A stretch of 64,000 nt of DNA, from contig NZ_BAAADV010000007.1 of assembly GCF_039522665.1 (NCBI RefSeq), positions 558,001 through 622,000 of the forward strand. The letters run 5' to 3'. The notes beneath the pieces are model-generated. The model did not search any database, was not told the origin of the DNA, and saw nothing but the letters and a program-made list of their open reading frames with translations. Numbering within the stretch: position 1 is the first letter of the stretch; each line of letters starts with the position of its first letter. Of this stretch, positions 43,053 through 51,183 are shown piece by piece. The position numbers were made by a program, and so were the translations under genes. Source of the stretch: Natronoarchaeum mannanilyticum. Its GTDB lineage: Archaea; Halobacteriota; Halobacteria; Halobacteriales; Natronoarchaeaceae.

Positions 43053-43137
43053 TGCGCGGGACCGGATTCGAACCGGCGGACTCCTACGAGACAGCGTCCT
43101 AAGCGCTGCGCCGTTGGCCTAGCTTGGCTACCCGCGC
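43053..43137 (-). tRNA. tRNA-Leu (anticodon UAG)
   Basis: 85 nt, class II with a long variable arm. The acceptor GCGCGGG pairs with CCCGCGC, followed by discriminator A (43053). The anticodon stem CAGCG/CGCTG encloses CTTAGGA, giving anticodon TAG, which reads CUA and probably other CUN codons. The T loop is GGTTCGAATCC. CCA is not encoded and no intron is seen. A 24-nt copy of its 3' end lies 81 bp downstream. Confidence 0.96.
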
Positions 43138-43221
43138 TCGGCGCGAGGATTCGCCCGAGGAAACCAAGAAACTGTCGCTCCGGAGTCGGAGTTAAGCCCC
43201 TCGAACGCGTAGCCCCCGTCG

Positions 43222-43530
43222 ATGTACAGCGCCCGCGAGCGCGTCGAGAACGAGGAGTGGATCGAGGAGCTCCACGAGATCGCGGCGTCGATCGATCTCG
43301 ACGCCGACGCGCGATCGACGGCGATCGACCTGTTCCTGTCGAACCTGCCGGACGAGGAGCGCTCGAAGCGGGCGGTGCTGGCGGCGAGCCTCTACGCCGG
43401 CGCGCTGATCGAGAGCGACGCGCGCTCCCAGGGCGTCGTCGCCGACGCGGCGGGGGTCGCGCGGCTGACGATCCAACAGCGCTGGAAGGAGATTCTGCGC
43501 GAGGCGGGGATGGAACCGCCGACGTGGTGA
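43222..43530 (+). CDS. Single-cyclin TFIIB-like protein
   Basis: 102 residues: an N-terminal helix (SARERVENEEWIEELHEIAA) then one cyclin-like repeat, DARSTAIDLFLSNLPDEERS, KRAVLAASLYAGALIES, VADAAGVARLTIQQRWKEIL. The last part has the TFB DNA-contacting helix pattern. There is no zinc ribbon or B finger. It resembles a short haloarchaeal TFIIB-like family of unknown role and may act as an adaptor or competitor of TFB. A GAGTTAAGC box about 30 bp upstream supports the ATG. Confidence 0.82.
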   Translation: MYSARERVENEEWIEELHEIAASIDLDADARSTAIDLFLSNLPDEERSKRAVLAASLYAGALIESDARSQGVVADAAGVARLTIQQRWKEILREAGMEPPTW

Positions 43531-44025
43531 TCAGTCCGGCTGGACCTGCCCGCGACCGTCCCGATCCGGCGTCCGGTTGCCGTGCTCGTCGATCTCGCCG
43601 CGGACGATCCGCGTGCTGGAGATGATCTCGCCGTCCTCGGCGCGGACGTGGTCGACGACGTCGATCGACAGCGGGTCGACGCCCCGTTCCTCGCGGAGTT
43701 CGTTGATGCGCTGGGCGCCGTCGACCGTCTCCGGGGAAACCACGAGGTAGTCGAACTGGGGTTCCGTCGCGATGCCGGTCGGATCGTCGAGCGGTCGGAT
43801 CTCGTACTCGCGGTCGTACTCCTCGGCGAAAGCGTCGAGCTCGTCGGCGAGGTCCGCCCGGCGCTCGTCGTACGGTCGGACGTACCGATCCTCCGAGCGA
43901 GTTTTGGGCGCAAGCTCGTCGCTGGTCAGGCCGATGGTGACGTCGCCCAGCTCGAACGCGCGGTCGAACAGGGCGCGGTGACCGTCGTGCACCGGATCGA
44001 ACGTGCCACCCAGCGCGACGTCCAT
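43531..44025 (-). CDS. coaD: Phosphopantetheine adenylyltransferase (archaeal CoaD)
   Basis: 164 residues. The nucleotidyltransferase loop GGTFDPVHDGHRALFDRAFE has the HxGH-type motif, followed by IGLTSDELAPKTRSEDRYV and a C-terminal IISSTRIVRGEID (ISSTxIR). It transfers AMP to 4'-phosphopantetheine in CoA synthesis. Archaeal enzymes are monomers of this length. Its stop directly abuts that of the TFIIB-like gene. Confidence 0.93.
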   Translation of the reverse strand: MDVALGGTFDPVHDGHRALFDRAFELGDVTIGLTSDELAPKTRSEDRYVRPYDERRADLADELDAFAEEYDREYEIRPLDDPTGIATEPQFDYLVVSPETVDGAQRINELREERGVDPLSIDVVDHVRAEDGEIISSTRIVRGEIDEHGNRTPDRDGRGQVQPD

Positions 44026-44089
44026 ACCCGTCGTTCAGCGGGGCGATGCTTAAAAGAGTCGGAGTTCCGGAGAACTAGAGAGCGGTCGC

Positions 44090-44785
44090 TCAGTCGGCGA
44101 GCTCGTCGTCGGTGTCGTCGCCGACGTCTTCCTCGTCGCTCGCATCGTCTTCGGCGTCCTCGTCGTCCACCGTGATCGTCACCGGATCGTCGCCACCCTC
44201 GGGGGGCGCGGGCTCGTCGTCCCCGAGGTAGCGGTCGAGGTTGAACACGGCGTTCAGCTCGTTCTGGACCTGCCCGGCGACGCCGCCGACGAGGTCGCTC
44301 GGCGCTATCGCGGTGTACTCGTAGGGGTTGTTGCCCGCGCCCGCGCTCTCGCGCTTGCGGCGTTCGACTTTCTCCTCGTCGTGGAGTTCCGCGAGCGCCT
44401 CCCGGACCGTGCTGGGATACAGGCCCGTGCCCTCGGCGATCTCCTCGCTGGTGCTGCCGGGGTGCTTGCGCAGGTAGACGAAGATCCGGGCGCGCGTCTC
44501 GGTGTCGAGAATCCACGACAGCAGGTCGACGAGCCCCTGGTCGAACTGTTCGACGGCCCGGTCGGCTTCCTGTTCGAGGCGATCGCGGGGGCCGCTCTCG
44601 CCGTCGTGATCGATCACGCCGGGATCGTCGCCCGCCACGCTGTCGTCGTCGGTCGACCCCGCGTCGGCGTCGACGTCCGCGGTGGAAGCGTCATCCGTAG
44701 CGGCCGCGTCGTCCGCAGCGGCGTCGTCGGCGTCTTCCGGCGCGGGATCGTCGTCCGCACCGTCGTTGGAGTTCTGGGAAGACAT
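44090..44785 (-). CDS. Winged-helix transcriptional regulator with acidic N-terminal tail
   Basis: 231 residues. The first about 75 are Asp/Ala repeats of low complexity. The winged helix (about 85-160) reads LLSWILDTETRARIFVYL, PGSTSEEIAEGTGLYPSTVR and ALAELHDEEKVERRKRES. A following segment has NELNAVFNLDRYLGDDEP and a second acidic tail. The gene lies between coaD and gshA on the same strand, hinting at control of thiol or CoA genes; no ligand motif is seen. Confidence 0.82.
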   Translation of the reverse strand: MSSQNSNDGADDDPAPEDADDAAADDAAATDDASTADVDADAGSTDDDSVAGDDPGVIDHDGESGPRDRLEQEADRAVEQFDQGLVDLLSWILDTETRARIFVYLRKHPGSTSEEIAEGTGLYPSTVREALAELHDEEKVERRKRESAGAGNNPYEYTAIAPSDLVGGVAGQVQNELNAVFNLDRYLGDDEPAPPEGGDDPVTITVDDEDAEDDASDEEDVGDDTDDELAD

Positions 44786-44832
44786 GAGTCCTTTCTAGAA
44801 GGACAAAAGTCGCAGGAGCATAAAAGCCTTGT

Positions 44833-45903
44833 TTAGAGCAGTAGCGACCGTCGGAGCGCCGCTTCGCCCTGGGTATCGAGCAGCCGGCGCTGCATCGCGG
44901 CCCCGCTCTCGGCGTCGTACAGCTCGCGGATGCCCGAGACGCCGAGGCGCTCGCACTCGGCGTCGACGAGTTCGCCGAGTTCGACGACGTCGCCGCCCGG
45001 GCGAATGAACGAGGCGTCGCGGCCGTACCGGAGCGCACGCCACTTGTTCTCGTCGAGCAGCTCGCGGCGGATCTCGGTGCCGGACTCGCCGTCCTCGTAC
45101 CGTTCCGCGAAGTCGAGCACGAGCGCGTGGACGTACTCGACGAACGCCAGGATCCGGTCCTCGTCGGCTTGCCCGTCGGGCGTGCGCACCTCCACCGTTC
45201 CGATGCCGGAGTGGGGGCGCACGTCGTACCACAGCTCCCCCCGGTCGTTGATCGAGCCCGTCTCGATCATCGTCCGCTCGAACTCGCGGTACTCCTCGAA
45301 GTTCTCGAAGCGCGTCGGCATCCCCGTGTTCGGCAGGGCCTCGAAGATCTTCGCGCGGGCCGACTGCAGCCCGGTGTCGAACCCGTTCCAGAACGGCGAG
45401 TTGGCCGACAGCGCGAGCATCGGCGGGAGATACCAGCGCAACTCGTTGGCGATCCAGGTCGCCTTGTCCGCGTCATCGACGCCGACGTGGACGTGCAGCC
45501 CGGCGGTCGTGTTCCGGTGCTGGGGGTACTGGATCCGTTCGAGCTGCGCGCGGTACCGGGGTTTCTCGGCGTGTTCGAGCTCGCGCCACTTCGCGGTCGG
45601 GTGGAGTCCGGCGGCCGCGATCCGGTAGCCGTGGTCGGCGGCGTGTTCGACGAGCGCGGAGCGGATCGCCGAGAGCGTCGCCGGCGCGTCGTCGAGCGAG
45701 TCGATCTTCGGCGTCTGGGTCTCGATCACGAACTTGAACAGCTCGTGGTCGAGCCGCCCCTCCAGAATCTCCGGCGGATCGGACTCGTAGACGAGTTCGT
45801 CGGTGCCGGAGACGGGCCGGCCGTCCTCGTCGACGACGAAAAACTCCTCTTCGATGCCCAGCGTCCCGAGCTCGTCGAACACGTCGGCCGAACCCCCTTC
45901 CAT
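44833..45903 (-). CDS. gshA: Glutamate-cysteine ligase (GCS2 family)
   Basis: 356 residues: [20 protein letters not shown] at the N-terminus, [40 protein letters not shown] and [20 protein letters not shown] are GCS2 hallmarks. Haloarchaea use gamma-glutamylcysteine as major thiol, and this class makes it from Glu and Cys with ATP. It also provides the likely thiol for the glutaredoxin at 32539. The start at 45903 is supported by the usual short lead. Confidence 0.92.
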   Translation of the reverse strand: MEGGSADVFDELGTLGIEEEFFVVDEDGRPVSGTDELVYESDPPEILEGRLDHELFKFVIETQTPKIDSLDDAPATLSAIRSALVEHAADHGYRIAAAGLHPTAKWRELEHAEKPRYRAQLERIQYPQHRNTTAGLHVHVGVDDADKATWIANELRWYLPPMLALSANSPFWNGFDTGLQSARAKIFEALPNTGMPTRFENFEEYREFERTMIETGSINDRGELWYDVRPHSGIGTVEVRTPDGQADEDRILAFVEYVHALVLDFAERYEDGESGTEIRRELLDENKWRALRYGRDASFIRPGGDVVELGELVDAECERLGVSGIRELYDAESGAAMQRRLLDTQGEAALRRSLLL

Positions 45904-45998
45904 CGCACGACGGTTGGACAGCCCCGATTAAATAGGATGCGGACTCCGGCAGGCGAGACGCTCCGCCGCGAGCGGATCGACGTCCGGGTGCGCTCGAC

Positions 45999-46514
45999 TC
46001 AGATCGACGTCAGGGCCGCACTCGCGGCGAGGAACGACCCTGCGGCCAGCAGGACGTAGTTAGCGACCGTGCTCTTGGCCGGCGTGATATCGAGCGAGAA
46101 CGACCGCCCCCAGAGGGGCCAGAAGGGCCTGATCCCCATCGGCGTGATCACGTCCGCCAGCAGGTGCGAGAGGACGGCCAGCGTCCCGATCAGAAATCCG
46201 AACTCCCCCAGTCCGGTTCGGAAGCCGGGGACGCCGACCCACGCGACGGCGCCGAACTGACCGACCGTCGGCGCGATCGCGAACTCCGCGACGAGGCCGA
46301 CGGCGACGCCGACCGCCAGTGCGAACAGGAACGTGTGGGTCAACCCGCGGTGGGACATCCCGGGCAGCTGCGTGTCGAGGTCGGGCAGCATCGCAAGCCA
46401 CAGCAGAACGACGCCGCCGCCGAGCGCGAGCGCCGCCAGTCCTCGACCCAGCAGCCAGGCCACGACGGGCGCGTACACCCCCAGCGCGACGCCGTAGTGT
46501 CCGAGCTTGTACAC
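45999..46514 (-). CDS. Membrane-bound metal-dependent hydrolase (YdjM/DUF457 family)
   Basis: 171 residues from a GTG start giving MYKLGHYGVALGVYAPVV. Membrane segments alternate with metal ligands: the first His in LGHYG, MLPDLDTQLPGMSHRGLTHT (D, D, H, H), and LSHLLADVITPMGIRPFWP. This pattern matches the YdjM/DUF457 group, of which some members modify lipids or are induced by stress. The open frame upstream to 46646 is not typical and is rejected. Confidence 0.85.
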   Translation of the reverse strand: MYKLGHYGVALGVYAPVVAWLLGRGLAALALGGGVVLLWLAMLPDLDTQLPGMSHRGLTHTFLFALAVGVAVGLVAEFAIAPTVGQFGAVAWVGVPGFRTGLGEFGFLIGTLAVLSHLLADVITPMGIRPFWPLWGRSFSLDITPAKSTVANYVLLAAGSFLAASAALTSI

Positions 46515-46708
46515 GACCGCCGGTAGGCGTGCGAGGCTCTCGTAGCTGTCGGTCGCCGTTCCGGGCGCTCCGCCCGCGCGATCGGAGATTACCGTTCCCC
46601 ACTGACTAGTTGACGATCGTTTCGGTATGCGAATGTAACGTATCACCGAAAAACAGCCGCACCGACCGGTATATTCTCCGCTAAATTTAGGAAAGGAATG
46701 TCGAAAGT

Positions 46709-46717
46709 AGTTTATGG
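46709..46717 (+). promoter_or_regulatory. TATA box of the Lrp-TRASH gene
   Basis: AGTTTATGG is centred about 26 bp upstream of the ATG at 46739, with AT-rich CTAAATTTAGG further upstream at 46681-46691. A leaderless start is implied; the near-palindrome CTAAATTTAG could be an operator. Confidence 0.5.
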
Positions 46718-46738
46718 GAACGGCCTGAAGCCTCGCAC

Positions 46739-47329
46739 ATGGTCGAACTGGACGACACGGACCTGAACATCCTTGAGTTACTCGCGGAGGATTCGCGCCG
46801 ACCGTACAGCGAGATCGCCGACAAGGTCGGCGTCTCGCCGCCCACGGTCTCCGATCGCGTCGATCGGCTGGAAGAGATCGGCGTGATCGAGCGGTTCACG
46901 CTCGATATCGACCGGTCGACGCTCCGCGACGGCGTCGGCGTCCTCGTCGACATCCACCTCCAGCCCGGCTTCGAGACGGAGGTCATGGAGAACCTGGCCG
47001 GCGTGGAGTGCGTCGAACACGCGTTCGCGACGGCCGACGGCCACGTGGTGGCGAAGGCGACCGTCGACGAGACGGAGATCCACTCCGTGCTGACCCAGGC
47101 CGTCGACACCGGGCGCATCGTCGAGTACGACGTCCGCCTGCTGGTCGACTCGGCGTGGGAGCCACAGATCGACGGGCCCGACGTCGGCGTCGCCTGCGAG
47201 GAGTGCGGCGCGACGATCGACGACGGCGGCGTGACAGTCGAGGTCGACGGCCAGACCCACGAGTTCTGTTCGTCGACCTGCCGGACGAGCTACGAGGAAC
47301 ACCTCGAAACGATCAAGCAGTCGGCGTAA
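46739..47329 (+). CDS. Lrp/AsnC regulator with C-terminal TRASH metal-sensing domain
   Basis: 196 residues. Winged helix at 3-50 (LDDTDLNILELLAEDSRRPY, VSPPTVSDRVDRLEEIGVI), RAM-like domain 60-135, then a TRASH zinc/copper knuckle (about 155-190): CEECGATIDDGG, VDGQTHEFCSSTC. Haloarchaeal proteins of this design (VNG1179C of Halobacterium) control copper efflux. The downstream neighbour is a copper-type halocyanin, so a copper role is plausible. Confidence 0.93.
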   Translation: MVELDDTDLNILELLAEDSRRPYSEIADKVGVSPPTVSDRVDRLEEIGVIERFTLDIDRSTLRDGVGVLVDIHLQPGFETEVMENLAGVECVEHAFATADGHVVAKATVDETEIHSVLTQAVDTGRIVEYDVRLLVDSAWEPQIDGPDVGVACEECGATIDDGGVTVEVDGQTHEFCSSTCRTSYEEHLETIKQSA

Positions 47330-47534
47330 TCGGCGATCGGACCGGCCTCGAATCGAAACGGCGGCGTCGTCGAACGTTCCGGTGACGTTCCGACACTCCT
47401 CAGCGAGTCGTACAGGTACGGAGCCCGCTCGCTTCGTGCCCGTGACCCGCAATCGATCGGCACGCGAACCGGCCGTTTCGCCAGCAGACCCGCTAACAGT
47501 CTTTTGCGGCAGCCTCGCCTAGTGGCACCCGTTC

Positions 47535-48137
47535 ATGAGCGAAAAGACCGGATTCGACAGACGGGCGTTTCTGCGCGCCAGCGGCGTCGTCGCGACGGGA
47601 GCGGCGGTCGCCGGCTGTACCGATACGGGCGGCGACGGACAGGAGCCCGCCGACGGCAACGACACCGAAGGCCCCGGGACGAACGAGACGGATGGGAACG
47701 AGACAACGACCGACGCTAACGACACCGCCGGCAACGAGACGGACGCTAACGAAACAGCGGGGAACGAGACTGACGCCAACGAAACGGCCGGCAACGAAAC
47801 CGACGCCAACGAAACGGCCGGCAACGAATCGGCCGGGAACCAGTCGGGCGGCGTCGCCGACACGGTCGAGGTGATCGCCGGCCCCGAAGGCGAGTTCGTC
47901 TTCGAACCCGCCGAGCTATCGATCGATCCCGGCACGAGGGTGCTGTGGATCTGGGAGTCGGACCTGCACAACGTCGTCCCGACGAGCCAGCCCCAGGGGG
48001 CGAACTGGGAAGGACACGAGACGATCGAGGACGCGGGCTTCGAGTACGAACACACCTTCGAGACGACCGGCACGTACGAGTACGTCTGCGAACCCCACCA
48101 GGCCCAGGGCATGACCGGCACGATCACGGTCGAGTAG
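47535..48137 (+). CDS. Halocyanin-like blue copper lipoprotein
   Basis: 200 residues. Tat signal (DRRAFLRASG) and lipobox VAGC (Cys28) precede an Asn/Glu/Thr-rich linker with three exact 10-residue repeats NETDANETAG (67-96), then a cupredoxin fold (about 105-200). Copper ligands: His in DLHNVV and the C-x2-H-x4-M set in YVCEPHQAQGM. It should carry electrons on the outer face of the membrane, probably with a terminal oxidase. The many N-x-T sites in the linker suggest glycosylation. Confidence 0.92.
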   Translation: MSEKTGFDRRAFLRASGVVATGAAVAGCTDTGGDGQEPADGNDTEGPGTNETDGNETTTDANDTAGNETDANETAGNETDANETAGNETDANETAGNESAGNQSGGVADTVEVIAGPEGEFVFEPAELSIDPGTRVLWIWESDLHNVVPTSQPQGANWEGHETIEDAGFEYEHTFETTGTYEYVCEPHQAQGMTGTITVE

Positions 48138-48257
48138 TCGGACACGGCCTATTTTTGCCGAGCGGGGTCGCCGCGCCCGGTCGAAGTATCGGAGACGGAG
48201 CCGTCAGGCCGGCCCATCGGAGGGGCCGTCGCTCGCCGATGCGATCGGCGCGTCGCG

Positions 48258-48326
48258 TTATTAACAACCCGCCCATTGATAGCACTGATTATTAAAATAG
48301 AGATGTGGGATAATAACCCTTTTATT
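48258..48326 (+). promoter_or_regulatory. Control region of the zinc-type ABC operon
   Basis: TTATTA (48258-48263), TTATTA (48289-48294) and the inverted TAATAA (48311-48316) cluster just upstream of a CCTTTTATTC TATA-like box (48318-48326). The last box is about 25 bp before the ATG at 48343. The TTATTA/TAATAA pair could be an operator for a zinc or manganese repressor. Confidence 0.4.
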
Positions 48327-48342
48327 CGAGGGGAGACGAGTG

Positions 48343-49359
48343 ATGGGTATGAGACTGACGCGACGGGCCGCCCTGAAGGGCGGAGCGGGGGTGCTGGCGG
48401 CCGGCGGGCTGGCGGGATGTACCGACCTCGGGGCCGGATCCGGGTCCGGCAGCGGCGTCCAGGCGTCGTTCTACCTGCTGTACGACTTCGCCGACCAGAT
48501 CGCGGGCGGGGAGACCGACGTCGAGAGCATCGTCCCGTTCGGCCAGCACGGCCACGGCTGGCAGCCCTCGGGACAGGTCCAGAAGGAGATCTACCAGTCG
48601 GCGGCGTTCGTGTACATGGGCGAGGGGTTCCAGCCGTGGGCCGACGACGTCGTGACGAACCTGCGCGCGGACGACGCCGGCGTGACGATCGTCGCGGCGC
48701 GCCACGGGATCGACCTGCTCGGGCGGAACGCGAGCCACGGGGGCGAGGAAGAACACGGCGACGAGAGCAGTAACGAAAGCGAGCACGACGAGAGCGGGGA
48801 CGGCCACGATCACGGCGACATGACTGGCGACCCCCACTTCTGGCTCGACCCGATGCGCGCCAAGCAGGCCGTCGACAACATCCGCGACGGGCTGATCGAG
48901 GCCGACCCGGACGCCGAAGCGCAGTTCCGCGAGCAGGCCGACGCGTACAAGTCCGAGATCGACGACCTGCACGCGACGTTCGAGTCGCGCTTCGAGAGCG
49001 CCGACCAGTCCCACGTGCTCGTCGCGGGCCACAACGCCTTCCAGTACACGGGCGCGCGCTACGGCTTCACCGTCCACGCGCTCTCGGGCGTCTCGCCGGA
49101 CGAGGAGCCGAGCGGCCAGGCGATCCGCGAGGCCCAGGCGACGATCGAGGAGCACGGCATCGAGTACGTGCTGACGCCGACGATGGAGTCCGACCGGGCG
49201 GCCCGCCAGCTCGTCTCCGAGACCGACGCGAGCGAAGTCCTCGAAATCTCGGCGCTGTCGGGCGTCAAAGAGGAGTGGACCGAGCGGGGCTGGGGCTACC
49301 TGGAAGTGATGGAAAACGTTAATCTGCCCGCCCTGACGAAGGCACTACACGCAGAATGA
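48343..49359 (+). CDS. znuA: Zinc/manganese ABC transporter substrate-binding protein
   Basis: 338 residues. Tat lipoprotein signal LTRRAALKGGAGVLAAGG with LAGC lipobox. Cluster A-1 fold: FGQHGHGWQPSGQVQKEIYQ (His ligands), a flexible charged His-rich loop at about 130-160 (HGGEEEHGDESS, HDHGDMTG), DPHFWLDPMRA, VAGHNAFQYTGARYGF and LTPTMESDRA. The loop is typical of zinc-specific ZnuA. The start may instead be the ATG at 48349. The stop overlaps the ATPase gene. Confidence 0.92.
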   Translation: MGMRLTRRAALKGGAGVLAAGGLAGCTDLGAGSGSGSGVQASFYLLYDFADQIAGGETDVESIVPFGQHGHGWQPSGQVQKEIYQSAAFVYMGEGFQPWADDVVTNLRADDAGVTIVAARHGIDLLGRNASHGGEEEHGDESSNESEHDESGDGHDHGDMTGDPHFWLDPMRAKQAVDNIRDGLIEADPDAEAQFREQADAYKSEIDDLHATFESRFESADQSHVLVAGHNAFQYTGARYGFTVHALSGVSPDEEPSGQAIREAQATIEEHGIEYVLTPTMESDRAARQLVSETDASEVLEISALSGVKEEWTERGWGYLEVMENVNLPALTKALHAE

Positions 49360-50129
49360 GCGTCGTCGATCTCCGGAACGTCGGATTCGCCTACACTGAC
49401 GTCCCCGTGCTCGAGGAGGTCAGCCTCTCGATCGAGTCCGGCGAGTTCCTCGGGCTGGTCGGCCCGAACGGGTCGGGCAAGTCGACGCTGCTCCGGATCG
49501 CGCTGGGCCTGGAGACGCCCGACGCCGGCTCCGCGGAGCTGTTCGGCGAGCCCGCCGACGAGTTCGACGACGGCCACCGGATCGGCTACGTCGCGCAGGG
49601 GGCCACGAGCGGCGATCGGCGGATCCTGGTCACGGTGCGAGAAGTCGTCACGATGGGCCGGTTCCCCCACGCGGGCTACGGCCGCCTGGGGAGCGACGAC
49701 CGCGCGGCCGTCGAGGATGCCATGGTGAAGACCGGCGTCGCCGACCTCGCGGACCGCAAACTGGAGGAGCTCTCGGGCGGGCAGCGACAGCGCGTGTTCA
49801 TCGCGCGAGCGCTCGCGTGCGAAGCCGACCTGCTGGCCCTCGACGAGCCGACCGTCGGCGTCGACGCCGAATCGCGGGACGCCTTCTACGACCTGCTCGG
49901 CGAGCTCAACGACGACGGGATGACGATCGTGCTGATCGAGCACGACATCGGCACCGTCACAGAGTACGCGACGACGGTCGCCTGCATCAACTGCTGCGTC
50001 CACTACCACGGCGACCCCGAAGGGTTCGCCGAGAGCGACGCGCTGGCCGACGCCTACGGCGCGAGCCAGCGGATGCTCGAACACGATCCGGGCCACACCC
50101 ACTCCCACGACGAGGAGGTGTCCCGATGA
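49356..50129 (+). CDS. znuC: Zinc/manganese ABC transporter ATPase
   Basis: 257 residues: Walker A GPNGSGKST, signature LSGGQRQRVFIARAL, Walker B ADLLALDEPTVG and an H-loop His in IVLIEHDIGTV. The C-terminal His-rich end (CVHYHGDPEG, HDPGHTHSHD) is typical of zinc uptake ATPases. ATGA overlaps link it to both the binding protein and the permease genes, giving one coupled operon. Confidence 0.94.
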   Translation: MSVVDLRNVGFAYTDVPVLEEVSLSIESGEFLGLVGPNGSGKSTLLRIALGLETPDAGSAELFGEPADEFDDGHRIGYVAQGATSGDRRILVTVREVVTMGRFPHAGYGRLGSDDRAAVEDAMVKTGVADLADRKLEELSGGQRQRVFIARALACEADLLALDEPTVGVDAESRDAFYDLLGELNDDGMTIVLIEHDIGTVTEYATTVACINCCVHYHGDPEGFAESDALADAYGASQRMLEHDPGHTHSHDEEVSR

Positions 50130-50962
50130 TCGGGACGATCGTGGAGATGCTGAGCTTCTCGTTCATGCAGCGCGCGCTGCTGGCGGGACTGTTCGTCGCG
50201 ATCCTGGCGCCGCTGGTCGGCTCCTTTCTGGTCTATCGGCGGATGGCGTTCATCGGCGACACGCTGGCCCACGTCGCCTTCGCCGGCGTCGCGATCGGCG
50301 TCTACGTCCAGGAAGTGCTGGGCTGGAGCGGCGTCACGCCGTTCCTCTCGGCGCTGGTCGTCTCGGCGCTCGCCGCGCTCCTGATCCAGTTCCTCTCGGA
50401 TCGGACCGGCGCGTACAACGACGTCTCGATGGCGATCGTGCTCTCGGGCGGGTTCGCGCTGGGAACAGTTGTAATCAGCCTCACGGGCGGGATCGCGGTG
50501 AGCATCAGCCAGTACATCTTCGGGTCGATCGCCACCGTCTCCTGGCAGCACGTCCGGATCATGGCGCTGTTGACGGTGCTGGTCGGCGGCGTCGTCGCGG
50601 TGAGCTACAAGCACCTGCTGTACATCACGTTCGACGAGAGCGCCGCCCGCGTCGCCCGGCTGGACGTCGACCTCCAGAACAGCCTGCTGGTCGTGCTGAC
50701 CGCGCTGGTGATCGTCGCCGCGATGCAGATCATGGGCGTGATCCTCGTCGCGGCGATGCTGGTGGTGCCGGTCGCCGCCGCTGGCCAGATCGCGCCGAGC
50801 TTCAAGGCCTCCGTGATAATCGCGATCGTCCTCGCCGAGATATCGGTGTTCTCGGGCGTCACGCTGTCGTACACCCACGACGTGGCCGCCAGCGGCGCGA
50901 TCGTGCTGGTCGCGATCGGGCTGTACGCCGCGGCGGCGGCCGCCGACCGCTACGTGGCGTGA
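50126..50962 (+). CDS. znuB: Zinc/manganese ABC transporter permease
   Basis: 278 residues with about eight membrane helices. FIGDTLAHVAFAGVAIGVYV and MGVILVAAMLVVPVAAAGQI are classic ABC-3 family signatures, and FMQRALLAGLFVAILAPLVGSFLVY opens the protein in two halves. Substrate specificity is inferred from the binding protein. It is the last gene of the operon. Confidence 0.94.
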   Translation: MIGTIVEMLSFSFMQRALLAGLFVAILAPLVGSFLVYRRMAFIGDTLAHVAFAGVAIGVYVQEVLGWSGVTPFLSALVVSALAALLIQFLSDRTGAYNDVSMAIVLSGGFALGTVVISLTGGIAVSISQYIFGSIATVSWQHVRIMALLTVLVGGVVAVSYKHLLYITFDESAARVARLDVDLQNSLLVVLTALVIVAAMQIMGVILVAAMLVVPVAAAGQIAPSFKASVIIAIVLAEISVFSGVTLSYTHDVAASGAIVLVAIGLYAAAAAADRYVA

Positions 50963-51148
50963 TGACGCCGCGTTGCGATCGATGATCGTCGTAGCGGCGT
51001 CTTCACGCCGCGACGCTGACCGACTCCTCGACCTGGGCGCCGGACCCGAGTGAACGAACGTGAACTATTCCTCGCCCGTAGGTGCCCGAAGGACAAAATA
51101 GTTGCGCGATAAGTTCGGCATTCTTATATCCCGAGAGAGGTCGGGGCG

Positions 51149-51157
51149 CTTTTTGTA
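51149..51157 (+). promoter_or_regulatory. Candidate promoters of the acyl-CoA synthetase gene
   Basis: GCTTTTTGT is about 31 bp upstream of the ATG at 51184. A second AT-rich box, TTCTTATATC (51121-51130), lies farther upstream and would give a leader of about 30 nt. Either or both may be used. Confidence 0.45.
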
Positions 51158-51183
51158 GTGGGTACCCTCAGTATCGAGTAGCG

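Noticed and set aside
42948-43137. Integrated element bounded by tRNA-Leu and its 3' copy
   Set aside because: Only 81 bp separate the copy from the tRNA, and no integrase gene is present in the window; a normal island does not fit.
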